Below, piece after piece: positions 35,277 through 44,601 of a DNA stretch of 64,000 nucleotides. Each line of letters begins with the position of its first letter. The stretch's first letter is position 1. Under the pieces are notes generated by a model. That model was given only the letters and a program-made list of their open reading frames with translations. It had not been told where the DNA came from and did not search any database. Origin of the DNA: Flavobacteriaceae bacterium YJPT1-3 (lineage in GTDB: Bacteria; Bacteroidota; Bacteroidia; Flavobacteriales; Flavobacteriaceae); NCBI GenBank assembly GCA_029866965.1, contig CP123444.1, positions 2,732,501 through 2,796,500 on the forward strand, read 5' to 3'. The position numbers were made by a program, and so were the translations under genes.

Positions 35277-36926
35277 ATGCGCTATAACAAGAGTACCTTT
35301 GGAGTTCTTACACTGACGCTGACCGGATTGTTCAGTGTACTCTGTTTGTCCTGCCAGGCCCAGGAATCGGAACGCCAACAGATATTGCGCGGCTCCATCA
35401 CTCCAGAACGCGCCTGGTGGGATCTCACCTATTATCATTTACAGGTCGAAGTAGATCCGGAAAACAAGCGTATTTTCGGCTCCAATGAGGTGCACTACCA
35501 GGTGCTAGAACCGGGACAGCTGCTCCAAATTGACCTCCAAGAACCCATGAGTATGGATAAGGTGTATCAGGGGGAACAACTCCTCTCATTTACTTCTGAA
35601 GGCAGTGCTCATTTTATTCAGCTTGATGATTCTGCTCCGGTGGGCAGTGAACAACAGTTGACCATCTTGTTTTCCGGAAAACCCAGACCGGCCGTTCGCG
35701 CCCCTTGGGATGGAGGATTTTCCTGGGAGAGAGACAGCAATCGTAAGCCGTTTATCGCTACTTCCAACCAAGGGATCGGTGCCTCGGTGTGGTGGCCCAA
35801 TAAAGACCATCCCGCAGACGAGGTTGACAGTATGAAGATCAGTTTAACCGTGCCCAAAGAGTTGGTTGGCGTCTCCAACGGACGCCTGGTTGGTATTGAC
35901 TCGACTGCGACCACGCGAACATTTAATTGGAAAGTCACCAATCCCATCAATAATTACGGGGTTAACCTGAACATTGGCGACTACGTGCACTGGCACGACA
36001 CTTACGCCGGAGAACAGGGAACCCTCGACCTCGACTTTTGGGTCCTCCGAGAAAATTTGGCGAAAGCCAAAGAACAATTCAAACAGGTACCCATGATGCT
36101 TAACGCCTTTGAGCATTGGTTTGGGCCCTACCCCTTCTATGAAGACAGTTATAAATTGGTGGAAGTCCCCTATTTGGGAATGGAACATCAAAGTTCGGTA
36201 ACCTACGGGAATGAATACCGCAACGGCTATCGGGGGCAGGATCTTTCCGGAACCGGAGAAGGACTCAAGTTTGACTTTATCATCATTCACGAATCCGGTC
36301 ACGAATGGTTCGCTAACAACATCACCAACTCCGATGTCGCCGATATGTGGATTCACGAAGGCTTTACGGCCTATTCAGAAAATTTATACCTGGATTACCA
36401 TTTCGGCACCCAATCGGCGGCTGATTATGTCATCGGGACCCGCGGAAGGATCAGTAACGACCGGCCCATCATTGGCACCTATGGAAAAAATCAACGGGGT
36501 TCCAGCGACATGTATTACAAGGGAGCGAACATCCTGCATACCCTGCGACAATTGGTTGAAGATGATGAAAAATGGAGGAAAGTGCTTCGCGGACTGAATA
36601 AAACTTTTTATCACCAGACAGTCAGTTCTGCTCAGGTGGAAGACTATATCAGCCAGGAAACAGGTATCGACCTCACTGAATTTTTCGACCAATACTTGCG
36701 AACCACGATGATTCCGAGCTTGGAATACAAACTCGACGGAAAGGAACTCGCTTACCGCTATGTCAATGTCGTTAAAGGATTTGATATGCCGGTTGAAGTC
36801 ATGATCAACGACCAGACCCAGTGGCTATATCCCAATGCCCAATGGAATACTTGGAAAGCGGATAAAACCATCGACACCTTCGAAGTCGATCGTGATTTTT
36901 ACATTACATCGAAAAAAGTGGATTAG
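35277..36926 (+). CDS. Exported M1-family aminopeptidase
   Basis: A 549-residue zinc metallopeptidase that should remove N-terminal residues from peptides. The N terminus is a lipoprotein-like signal (GLFSVLCLSCQAQ). A beta domain (about 30–230) comes before the catalytic domain. The zinc motif HESGHEWFANN lies near 337, and the third ligand Glu is 18 residues on in WIHEGFTAYSE, exactly the M1 spacing. The C-terminal part is short, so it is one of the compact M1 proteins (about 550 residues) and lacks the large helical domain. It is coupled to the M28 gene (2-nt gap) and to the YdeI gene (1-nt gap). Confidence 0.9.
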   Translation: MRYNKSTFGVLTLTLTGLFSVLCLSCQAQESERQQILRGSITPERAWWDLTYYHLQVEVDPENKRIFGSNEVHYQVLEPGQLLQIDLQEPMSMDKVYQGEQLLSFTSEGSAHFIQLDDSAPVGSEQQLTILFSGKPRPAVRAPWDGGFSWERDSNRKPFIATSNQGIGASVWWPNKDHPADEVDSMKISLTVPKELVGVSNGRLVGIDSTATTRTFNWKVTNPINNYGVNLNIGDYVHWHDTYAGEQGTLDLDFWVLRENLAKAKEQFKQVPMMLNAFEHWFGPYPFYEDSYKLVEVPYLGMEHQSSVTYGNEYRNGYRGQDLSGTGEGLKFDFIIIHESGHEWFANNITNSDVADMWIHEGFTAYSENLYLDYHFGTQSAADYVIGTRGRISNDRPIIGTYGKNQRGSSDMYYKGANILHTLRQLVEDDEKWRKVLRGLNKTFYHQTVSSAQVEDYISQETGIDLTEFFDQYLRTTMIPSLEYKLDGKELAYRYVNVVKGFDMPVEVMINDQTQWLYPNAQWNTWKADKTIDTFEVDRDFYITSKKVD

Positions 36927-36927
36927 C

Positions 36928-37494
36928 ATGAGCCTTCCTCAGCTGTATTTCAAAAATGAGGAGGAGTGGCGTGCCTGGCTACACGATAATCACAAGCAAT
37001 CTGACGGAATTTATTTGATCTTCTATACCGTTGATCATGAGATGCCCTCTATGCGTTGGGAAGAGGCTGTGCAGGTCGCCCTCTGTTTTGGATGGATTGA
37101 CAGTACGGTGAAAAGCATCGGCCCTGGGAAACGTCAACAATACTTCTGTCCCAGAAAACCCAAAAGCGTATGGAGCAAGATCAATAAAGACTACATCCGT
37201 GCGCTGACTAAAGCAGGGCTAATGCACTCCAGTGGATTGGAAGCAGTCGCTGTCGCGAAAGAAAACGGCAGTTGGACTGCTTTGGACGAGGTAGAAAAGG
37301 GCATTATTCCGGAAGATCTCCAAGAGGCCTTCAAGCAGCATCCCAAGGCCTTTGCCTTTTTTGAGTCGATCACCAGGGGGCAGCGTAAAGGCTATTTGTA
37401 CTGGTTGCATCAGGCAAAAAGAACAGAAACACGTCAAAAACGGATCGATGAAATCATCGCCAATTGCCAGGCGGAAAATAAATACCGCAACTAA
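36928..37494 (+). CDS. YdeI/OmdA-like cytosolic protein
   Basis: A 188-residue soluble protein. The ATG at 36928 starts MSLPQLYFKNEEEWRAWL; an in-frame extension upstream lies inside the M1 gene and is not used. The N-terminal domain has the family marks GIYLIFYTVDHEMPSMRWEEAVQVALCFGWIDS and QQYFCPRKPKSVWSKIN. The C-terminal helix-rich part ends in GQRKGYLYWLHQAKRTETRQKRIDEII. YdeI-type proteins have been linked to antimicrobial peptide resistance in some bacteria, but the molecular role is unknown. It is the last of three tightly packed genes. Confidence 0.85.
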   Translation: MSLPQLYFKNEEEWRAWLHDNHKQSDGIYLIFYTVDHEMPSMRWEEAVQVALCFGWIDSTVKSIGPGKRQQYFCPRKPKSVWSKINKDYIRALTKAGLMHSSGLEAVAVAKENGSWTALDEVEKGIIPEDLQEAFKQHPKAFAFFESITRGQRKGYLYWLHQAKRTETRQKRIDEIIANCQAENKYRN

Positions 37495-37568
37495 ATAAGC
37501 ACGCAAAGCGACCTGGCCCTGATATGCTGTGGTTGAAAATGCTATATTTAGACTTCAAACCACTTCAC

Positions 37569-40500
37569 ATGCGTATTTTATTTCTGGCAGTTCTTGCCCT
37601 GACCGTACTTCCCCTTCAAGCTCAAAAAAGAAAACCAAAAAGACCGAAGACACCTCCTGGGATGTCAATAATCCCGGTAATGATTTCAAGCTAAAAACCC
37701 ATCGCTTTACCACCGACGAAGGTACCTGGATGAATCTGGATGTCAGTCCGGATGGGAGCACCGTGGTGTTTGATCTGCTGGGTGATATTTACAGTCTGCC
37801 CATCAATGGAGGGCAGGCCAAATTACTTCGAGGCGGACTCTCCTTTGATGTACAGCCTCGCTTTTCACCAGATGGTAGCCGTATTGCCTTTACCAGTGAC
37901 GCCGGAGGCGGCGACAATGTCTGGGCGATGAATGCGGATGGTAGTGATGCCAAACAAATCACCAAAGAAGACTTTCGCTTACTCAATAATGCGGTATGGA
38001 CTCCGGATGGAGATTATTTGATCGCCCGTAAACACTTTACCTCGGGCCGTTCGCTTGGTGCCGGAGAATTGTGGCAATACCACATTACGGGAGGCTCCGG
38101 GCTACAGTTGACGGAACGCAAGAACGACCAACAGGATGTCAATGAACCCTCGGTCTCTCCCGATGGTCGCTATGTATATTACAGTGAAGACATGTATCCT
38201 GGCGGTTCTTTTCAATACAACAAAGACCCGAATTCGCAGATCTATGTCATTAAACGCTATGACCGGATAACCGGAGAAACTGAACAGATCAGTGGAGGTC
38301 CGGGAGGAGCTGCCCGCCCTCAGGTCAGTCCGGACGGTAGCAAACTCGCCTTTGTGAAGCGGGTACGTACCAAAACCGTACTGTATCTGCAAGATCTGAA
38401 AACCGGAGAAGAGTGGCCGGTCTATGATCAGTTGAATAAAGACCAACAAGAAGCCTGGGCGATCTTCGGGGTGTATCCCGGTTTTTCCTGGCTGCCTAAT
38501 AATCGCGATCTGGTGATCTGGAGCGGAGGAAAACTCAACCGCATCAATACGGAGACCAATGCCCAGGAGGTGATCCCTTTTACGGCCGACGTCAGCGTAC
38601 AGATCGCCGAAGCTGTGCATTTTGACAATCCGGTGGCTCCTGATCAATTCGAGGCTAAGGTGATTCGACAGGCGGTCACTTCACCGGACGGCAAAACCCT
38701 GGTGTTTAATGCGCTGGGGCATCTCTACAAAAAAGAACTACCCAACGGGACTCCACAACGCCTGACCACGCACACCGACTTTGAATTTGAACCTGCCTTT
38801 TCTCCTGATGGAAAGCAAATCGTTTATGTGACCTGGAATGATGAGGAGTTGGGGAGCATCCGAAAAATTCCAATTTCGGGAGGAGCCTCTACCCTGCTGA
38901 CCAGCGAAAAAGGGATTTATCGTACTCCGGCCTATTCTGGTGACGGAAAACAGATCGTCTTTAGAAAGGAAGCCGGCAATAGTGATATGGGGTACACTTT
39001 TGCTAAAAAACCCGGACTCTACCGTATGAAAGAGGACGGGAGCCATGTTCAATTCGTGACTAAAGAAGGCGAGTATCCCCGATTTAGCGCCGATCAAAAG
39101 CGCATTCTCTATCAAACCGGGGGCACTTATTTTGGGAATATCACCAAAACCTTAAAAAGTGTCAATCTGAATGGTGATGAGGAGCGTTCACATCTTAAAT
39201 CTAAATACGCCAATCTATTGGTTCCTAGTCCGGACAATAAATGGATCGCTTTTACCCATTTGCATAAGGCGTATGTGGCCCCCCTGGCCATGACCGGTAA
39301 AGAAGTCGATCTCGATAACAAGACGACAGCCGTTCCGGTTTCCCAAATTGCTCGGGATGCGGGCATCAATCTACACTGGTCACCGGACAGCAAAACGGTG
39401 ATGTGGACCCTGGGCGATCAATACTTCTCCAATGCGCTCAAAAATCGATTCACCTTTCTTCCTGGATCGCCAGAAAAGGTTCCCGACATGGATACCGAAG
39501 GTATTTCCATTGGACTGAAACATCCTATGGATAAACCCATCGGAACTATCGCTTTGACCAATGCGCGTATCATCACCATGGAGGGTGATCAGATCATCGA
39601 GAAGGGCACCCTGATCATCACCGATAACAGGATCACTGCCCTGGGATCTTCAGAAGCGATTGAAGTACCCGCTTTCGCGAAAGCATACAACCTTGACGGA
39701 AAGACCATCATACCTGGCCTGGTGGATGCTCATGCCCATATCGGGGCCTTCCGGTATGGACTCACCACTCAAAAACACTGGCCATTCTATGCCAATTTGG
39801 CCTATGGAGTGACCACCGCACACGATCCTTCCGCCAATACGGAAACGGTATTTGCCTTATCAGAACTGCTCAAAGCCGGAGAAATGGTAGGTCCCCGACT
39901 CTACTCTACCGGGTTTATACTCTACGGGGCTGACGGCGATTTTAAAGCGCCTATCGATAAGCTGGAAGACGCTCGAAGTTCCATAAGACGTACTAAAGCG
40001 TTTGGAGCCACATCAGTAAAAAGCTACAATCAACCCCGTCGTGAACAACGGCAGCAGGTACTGCAGGCAGCCCGCGAACAAGGGATCAATGTGGTGCCTG
40101 AAGGAGGATCGACCTTCTTTACCAACATGAGCATGATCATGGATGGCCACACCGGGATCGAACATAACATTCCTGTAGCGCCGGTGTATAAAGACGTGAT
40201 CGAACTCTGGTCCAACAGTAAAACAGGATATACCCCTACCCTGATCGTCAACTATGGCGGACTGAACGGGGAGTATTTTTATTATCAGAACAATCAGGTG
40301 TGGAACAATGAACACTTGTTGAAATACACTCCACGCGGCCTAGTCGATGCTCGTGCCCGTCACCGTACCATGGTCCCCCAAGAAGAATATGAGAACGGTC
40401 ATATAGCGGTTTCAGCCGTAGCCAAGCAATTGACTGAACGTGGCGTGAAGGTGAATATGGGGGCTCACGGACAGCTTCAAGGTCTGGGGGCTCACTGGGA

Positions 40501-40864
40501 AACCTGGATGATGGAGCAAGGAGGCATGACACCCCTGCAAGCCTTGCGGACAGCTACCTTGAACGCAGCGGAGTACATTGGTGCCGGGGCAGATATAGGC
40601 TCGCTCAAAGTAGGCAAATTGGCCGATCTGGTCGTGCTCAATTCCAATCCCTTAGACCGTCTGGAGAATACCCAGGATATTCAATACGTAATGGTGAACG
40701 GCCGCCTTTACGACGTCAATACCATGAATGAAATTGGGAATCATCCTAAAGAGCGTAGCCAGTTTTACTGGGAGAACAATAAATACAATGAATCGTTTCC
40801 CTGGCACGAGGCCAGTTCGAGTTTCACCCGAGCCGGCTGTGGCTGTCATCTGGGTCACGAATAA
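37569..40864 (+). CDS. Exported TolB-propeller amidohydrolase, signal peptide out of frame
   Basis: A long exported hydrolase of about 1,098 residues. A TolB-like propeller covers about 30–670 (repeats such as RFSPDGSRIAFTSDAGG). A metal-dependent amidohydrolase follows, with GLVDAHAHIGAF as the HxH metal motif, GHTGIEH, and MGAHGQLQGLGAHWE. The clear signal peptide MRILFLAVLALTVLPLQAQ starts at ATG 37569 but lies in a different frame from the rest. The break is at the A-run 37624–37629: with seven As instead of six, the reading becomes Q-K-K-K-T-K-K and continues straight into the main frame. A 14-bp palindrome copy lies at 39671. Neither mutation, slippage nor assembly error can be excluded. 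Confidence 0.8.
39671..39684. repeat. 14-bp palindrome GCTTTCGCGAAAGC, copy 5
   Basis: Exact copy in the amidohydrolase gene, read as Ala-Phe-Ala-Lys-Ala just before the metal-binding domain. Confidence 0.9.
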
Positions 40865-40874
40865 ATATTCCTGT

Positions 40875-41333
40875 ATGCATCTTGCTCAAGTCAACATAGC
40901 CCGTATGAAAGGGCCTATTGATTCGCCCATAATGGCTGACTTTGTAGCCAACCTCGATCGTATCAATGCCTTGGCCGAAAAGCACAAGGGTTTTGTCTGG
41001 AGAATGCAAGGGGACGATGGAAATGCGACTGCCCTGCGCGTTTTTGAGGATGACGAATTACTGATCAATCTTTCGGTTTGGAAAGATCACGAGTCTCTTT
41101 TTGAGTACGTTTACCATAGCGCACATGTGGAAATCATGAAAAGACGAAAAGAATGGTTTCAGCATATGAAATCGGTGCACATGGCGTTGTGGTATGTAGA
41201 TCAGGAACATCAACCCGATCCGCAGGAAGCCAAGGAGCGCCTGGCTCATATTCGAGCCAACGGAGAATCACCTTTTGCCTTTACCTTTAAAAATAAGTAT
41301 ACACCCAAAGAAGCACTAACCTACCATCCATGA
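40875..41333 (+). CDS. DUF3291 protein (monooxygenase-like fold)
   Basis: A 152-residue cytosolic protein of the DUF3291 family. It starts MHLAQVNIARMKGPIDSPIMADFVANLDRINALAEKHKGFVWRM and goes on with LINLSVWKDHESLFEYVYHSAHVEIMKRRKEWF and VHMALWYVDQEHQPDPQEAKERL. This pattern is that of a ferredoxin-like, antibiotic-monooxygenase-type fold. No cofactor motif is readable and the reaction is unknown. It starts 10 nt after the amidohydrolase gene, and its stop overlaps the next start in ATGA, so all three form one operon. Confidence 0.85.
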   Translation: MHLAQVNIARMKGPIDSPIMADFVANLDRINALAEKHKGFVWRMQGDDGNATALRVFEDDELLINLSVWKDHESLFEYVYHSAHVEIMKRRKEWFQHMKSVHMALWYVDQEHQPDPQEAKERLAHIRANGESPFAFTFKNKYTPKEALTYHP

Positions 41334-42745
41334 AATACTCATTATGCTATGCCCTTGTCCTATTGGCGCTGATCAGTTGCCAAAAGGAAGAGAAACCTCA
41401 ATTTGATCTGGCCATCAAAAATGTCAATGTGATCGATCTGCAGACCGGAGCGGTCAGTGAACAGTCCATCATCATTCACGAGAATAGAATCAACACCCTC
41501 ATTCCTAAAAGACCCGAAGGCACCTTTATCGATAATGATTATGAGGCTGCCCAGACCATTGACGGAGAGGGACTTTACGTGTTACCGGGCTATTGGGACA
41601 ATCACGTGCATTTTAGAGGAGGCGACTCATTGGCCATGGCCAATAAAGCCCTGCTTCCCTTATTTTTGGCCAACGGCGTAACGACCGTTCGCGATGCCGG
41701 TGGCGATCTGACCGGGGAGGTCATGAATTGGAAAGCAGCCATGAATCAGGGAACTTTGAACGGTCCTTCTATTTTTACCTCAGGGCCCAAACTGGATGGT
41801 CCTCAGGCCACATGGGCAGGATCGTTGGTGGTGGAGAACAAAGCACAGGTGGAGTATGCGCTGGATTCTCTGCAAAAATTACAGGTGGACTTTGTAAAAC
41901 TTTACGACAGCACGATCAGTCGAGATAATTACCTCCATATTCTGCGCGAAGCCAAAAAGCGCGGAATGATCACTTCCGGTCATATGCCTTTTACGGTGAC
42001 CCTGGAAGAAGCTATTGAGGCAGGTATAGGATCGATAGAACACTTGTACTACATCATGAAAGGCTGTTCAGCCAAAGAGGAAGCCATCACCGAACGTATT
42101 CGAAAGGGGGAATTGAGTTTTTGGGAAAGTATGGACGAATTAAGGGCCACCTACAGTGAAGAAAAAGCCCAGCAGACCTTTGCTATGCTTAAGGCGAATG
42201 AGGTATATGTAACCCCTACCCTACACATTGGTGAAACCCTGAGTTATCTGGATGAAGACGACCACAGCGATGATGTTTATGCAGCCTATGTAGCTCCCGG
42301 ATTGCAAAAAACCTATGCCGGCAGGATCGAACGGGCCTTGAATGCCTCTGAGGAAGCCAAGACCTCTCGTAAAGAATTGCAGGAGTTCTTCAACACCCTC
42401 GCTTTTAAACTCAATGAAGCCGGTGTTTCCCTTTTGGCAGGTTCTGATTGCGGGGCGTACAATTCGTACGTATACCCGGGAATTTCTTTGCACGAAGAAT
42501 TAAAAGCGTTGGTGGACGCCGGACTGACAGAACTAGACGCATTAAACACCTCCGCACCGCACGGAGCCGCTTTTCTTGGAAAAGAGCATTATGGCAGTCT
42601 GCAAGTCGGCAATTACGCAGATCTGGTGATCTTAGCAGGGAATCCCTTAGAGGATATTAAGCTTTCGCGAAAGCTCACCCATCTGATACAGCAGGGGAAA
42701 GTGTTCACGCTGGAAGAGCTCGAGGAAAAATTACCTCGATACTAG
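41330..42745 (+). CDS. Amidohydrolase-family lipoprotein
   Basis: A 471-residue exported metallohydrolase of the imidazolonepropionase-like branch. It has a lipoprotein signal (LVLLALISCQKEEK, Cys near 17). The metal sites are visible: GYWDNHVHFRG (HxH), the His of TSGHMPFT, the His of IGSIEHLYY and the Asp of LLAGSDCGAYNS. The closing beta segment NYADLVILAGNPLEDI is typical of the family. Family members cleave cyclic amides, dipeptides or similar bonds; the substrate is not readable. It is coupled to the DUF3291 gene by ATGA. A palindrome copy lies near its C terminus at 42661. Confidence 0.9.
   Translation: MKYSLCYALVLLALISCQKEEKPQFDLAIKNVNVIDLQTGAVSEQSIIIHENRINTLIPKRPEGTFIDNDYEAAQTIDGEGLYVLPGYWDNHVHFRGGDSLAMANKALLPLFLANGVTTVRDAGGDLTGEVMNWKAAMNQGTLNGPSIFTSGPKLDGPQATWAGSLVVENKAQVEYALDSLQKLQVDFVKLYDSTISRDNYLHILREAKKRGMITSGHMPFTVTLEEAIEAGIGSIEHLYYIMKGCSAKEEAITERIRKGELSFWESMDELRATYSEEKAQQTFAMLKANEVYVTPTLHIGETLSYLDEDDHSDDVYAAYVAPGLQKTYAGRIERALNASEEAKTSRKELQEFFNTLAFKLNEAGVSLLAGSDCGAYNSYVYPGISLHEELKALVDAGLTELDALNTSAPHGAAFLGKEHYGSLQVGNYADLVILAGNPLEDIKLSRKLTHLIQQGKVFTLEELEEKLPRY
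42661..42674. repeat. 14-bp palindrome GCTTTCGCGAAAGC, copy 6
   Basis: Exact copy near the end of the amidohydrolase lipoprotein gene, here read as Lys-Leu-Ser-Arg-Lys-Leu, a different frame from the AFAKA copies. Confidence 0.9.
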
Positions 42746-42747
42746 CA

Positions 42748-42851
42748 ATAAGCCATAACGCTTATGAATGTAATTTATAAGTATTTTAGCTTATGTTTTG
42801 TTTTATAAGTAAATACACTTATATTTGACTATTATAAGCTTAAATACTTAT
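42748..42851. promoter_or_regulatory. Array of four 18-bp operator-like dyads before satD
   Basis: Four dyads of form ATAAGY-N6-RCTTAT lie at 42748–42765, 42777–42794, 42805–42822 and 42834–42851. Their starts are 29, 28 and 29 bp apart. The first and third have perfect 6-bp arms; the second and fourth match at five of six. The third fills the promoter spacer and the fourth reaches the ATG of satD. I infer cooperative repression by a dimeric protein. Confidence 0.8.
42797..42827 (+). promoter_or_regulatory. Promoter of satD–DUF3307
   Basis: TTTG (42797–42800), 19 nt, then TATATTTG (42820–42827): an exact match to the Bacteroidota consensus. Transcription should begin near 42834. The operator-like dyads overlap it. 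Confidence 0.8.
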
Positions 42852-43533
42852 GAAATACCTTGTAATTTCCGGAGATCTCGTTGCTTCTTCATCGCTCACA
42901 GCCACTGAGAAATCAGAGGTAGAGCAGCAATTAAAGCATTTATTACAGACCCTGAACACTCATTTTAAGGTTTATGGACGTATCATCAAGGGCGACTATC
43001 TCGAATGCGTGGTTCCAGAGATCGACCAGGGGATGCGCGTTGCCTTATTCATTAAGTCTTTTGTCAAATCCATTCCGCTATCGACCACTAAGGAAGACGC
43101 TCGGATCAAAACGTTTAGAACCCATGGGATCCGCCTGGCTATGGGCTTCGGCACTCTGGAACGTTACCAGCCCGAGGCCGGGATTATTGACGGAGATGCC
43201 ATTTACCGCAGTGGTCGCGCCATACAGGAAGAATCTACTCACGACAAGGAGCGCATCATCATAAAAAACACCCTCTTTTTTGACTCTGCTAAAGAAGATC
43301 TTAATCGTACCATCAATACGTTATTACTGCTGCTGGACACCCTACTGGCGAAAAGTACCAAAAGACAAAGTGAAGTGGTCTGTCATAAACTGCTGGGTAA
43401 AAGTGAAGAAGAGATCGCACAATTGCTGGGCATTAGCCAGTCCAGCATCAATCAACACTCTACCGCTGTAGGCTGGAACGCTATTGATCGCGCGGTTTCG
43501 TATTTTTCCTATCGATTTAAAAATCTGCCCTGA
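42850..43533 (+). CDS. SatD-family protein with C-terminal helix-turn-helix
   Basis: A 227-residue cytosolic protein. It begins MKYLVISGDLVASSSL and has the segments GRIIKGDYLECVVPE, GIRLAMGFGTLERYQPEAGIIDGDAIYRSGRAI, which match the SatD family as I know it. The layout resembles nucleotide-cyclase-like folds, but no catalytic motif can be named. The C-terminal 50 residues carry a sigma-region-4-like helix-turn-helix (VVCHKLLGKSEEEIAQLLGISQSSINQHS). This makes it the best candidate to bind the dyad array in its own promoter. It overlaps the DUF3307 start by 1 nt, so the two are co-translated. The overall function is unknown. Confidence 0.8.
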   Translation: MKYLVISGDLVASSSLTATEKSEVEQQLKHLLQTLNTHFKVYGRIIKGDYLECVVPEIDQGMRVALFIKSFVKSIPLSTTKEDARIKTFRTHGIRLAMGFGTLERYQPEAGIIDGDAIYRSGRAIQEESTHDKERIIIKNTLFFDSAKEDLNRTINTLLLLLDTLLAKSTKRQSEVVCHKLLGKSEEEIAQLLGISQSSINQHSTAVGWNAIDRAVSYFSYRFKNLP

Positions 43534-44252
43534 TGGACTTTACCAAACTTCTAATCCTGCAACTCATCGCCCATCTATTAGCCGACTATACCTTTCAATC
43601 GGCCAAAGCGGCTAGGTCTAAGAACAAAAAAGGGATCAACAGCAAATACTTTAAGTGGCACATTCTGATCGTGTTTATCTGTAGTTTTTTGCTGGCCTTT
43701 GATTGGCGTTTTCTGCCTGCGGCTTTTGGGATCACTCTCATTCACGCGATTATTGATGCGGCAAAACCCAAAGTATTGAATCGGGGAAGGCTTAAGAAAT
43801 ACGCCTTCTTTATTGATCAGGTCTTACATCTGTTGGTTATTCTGGCAGTCGTGAACTTATATCTGGAATATCAAGTCTGGAATCCCCTACTTGTTGGCGC
43901 CTGGCCCCTGGCCTATCTAGTACTACCCGGCCTATTCTTGTTATGTTCCAAACCGTCCAACATCATCATTAAGGAAATTTTCTATACCGCTTCCGTTTCT
44001 TTTGTGGATCAGCGTACCGATCTTCCTAACGCAGGTCGTCTGATCGGAATCATCGAACGTTGGCTTGTGCTCTTGTTTGTCATCATCGGGCAGTTTAGCG
44101 CCGTTGGCTTTCTGATCGCAGCCAAATCCATATTGCGCTTTAAGGATGGTGACCTTTTAAAAACGGAATACGTGCTCATTGGCACTATGCTGAGCTTCGG
44201 AATCGCGATTGGGTGTGGAGTCCTTTTTACTTTTTGGCCCGAGATCTATTAA
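43533..44252 (+). CDS. DUF3307 membrane protein
   Basis: A 239-residue integral membrane protein of the DUF3307 family. The N-terminal mark is LLILQLIAHLLADYTFQS, followed by the HWH-like KYFKWHILIV and IHAIIDAAKP. About six hydrophobic segments are visible, near 3–20, 44–75, 95–115, 125–145, 168–200 and 212–235. Function is unknown. It is paired with SatD (1-nt overlap), which occurs in many bacteria, so the two probably act together, perhaps with SatD as cytosolic regulator. Its stop overlaps the convergent DUF3140 gene by 4 nt. Confidence 0.85.
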   Translation: MDFTKLLILQLIAHLLADYTFQSAKAARSKNKKGINSKYFKWHILIVFICSFLLAFDWRFLPAAFGITLIHAIIDAAKPKVLNRGRLKKYAFFIDQVLHLLVILAVVNLYLEYQVWNPLLVGAWPLAYLVLPGLFLLCSKPSNIIIKEIFYTASVSFVDQRTDLPNAGRLIGIIERWLVLLFVIIGQFSAVGFLIAAKSILRFKDGDLLKTEYVLIGTMLSFGIAIGCGVLFTFWPEIY

Positions 44253-44590
44253 TCGTCTTTCAGCGCATCGTAGCCCCAATTCTTTAAGGCCTTATACCAG
44301 GCGCTCCCTTCAAGGTCTCCACTGGGCTTTTGGGTGGGGTGTATTTTTTGACGGTAGACATTGACCGTTTCTTTGATACGATCCCAATTGGCCTCGGTCA
44401 GGTCTTCTTTATCTTTACGAAGAATATCCACCAAAGACCGGCCGGCACTATGGCCTACGGTTTCCCCGTTATCCATTTCTTTGCCGGCATTCTTCGAGGC
44501 CTCGGTAGCTAGCCATTCCTCAAGTTCGGAAGGACCCATATTCCGGGTGTCTTCAAATTCATTCCAAATTTCTTCTTTATCAAAATCCAT
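44249..44590 (-). CDS. DUF3140 protein, copy 1
   Basis: A 113-residue soluble, highly charged protein of the DUF3140 family. It shares the family pattern with its neighbour: DKEEIWNEFEDTRNMGPSELEEWLATEASKNAG, then GHSAGRSLVDILRKDKEDLTEANWDRIKETVNVYRQKIHPTQ, and the end WYKALKNWGYDAL. The function is unknown. It lies 11 nt after the paralogous gene and is surely co-transcribed with it. Confidence 0.85.
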   Translation of the reverse strand: MDFDKEEIWNEFEDTRNMGPSELEEWLATEASKNAGKEMDNGETVGHSAGRSLVDILRKDKEDLTEANWDRIKETVNVYRQKIHPTQKPSGDLEGSAWYKALKNWGYDALKDD

Positions 44591-44601
44591 AGTGTATTTT
44601 A

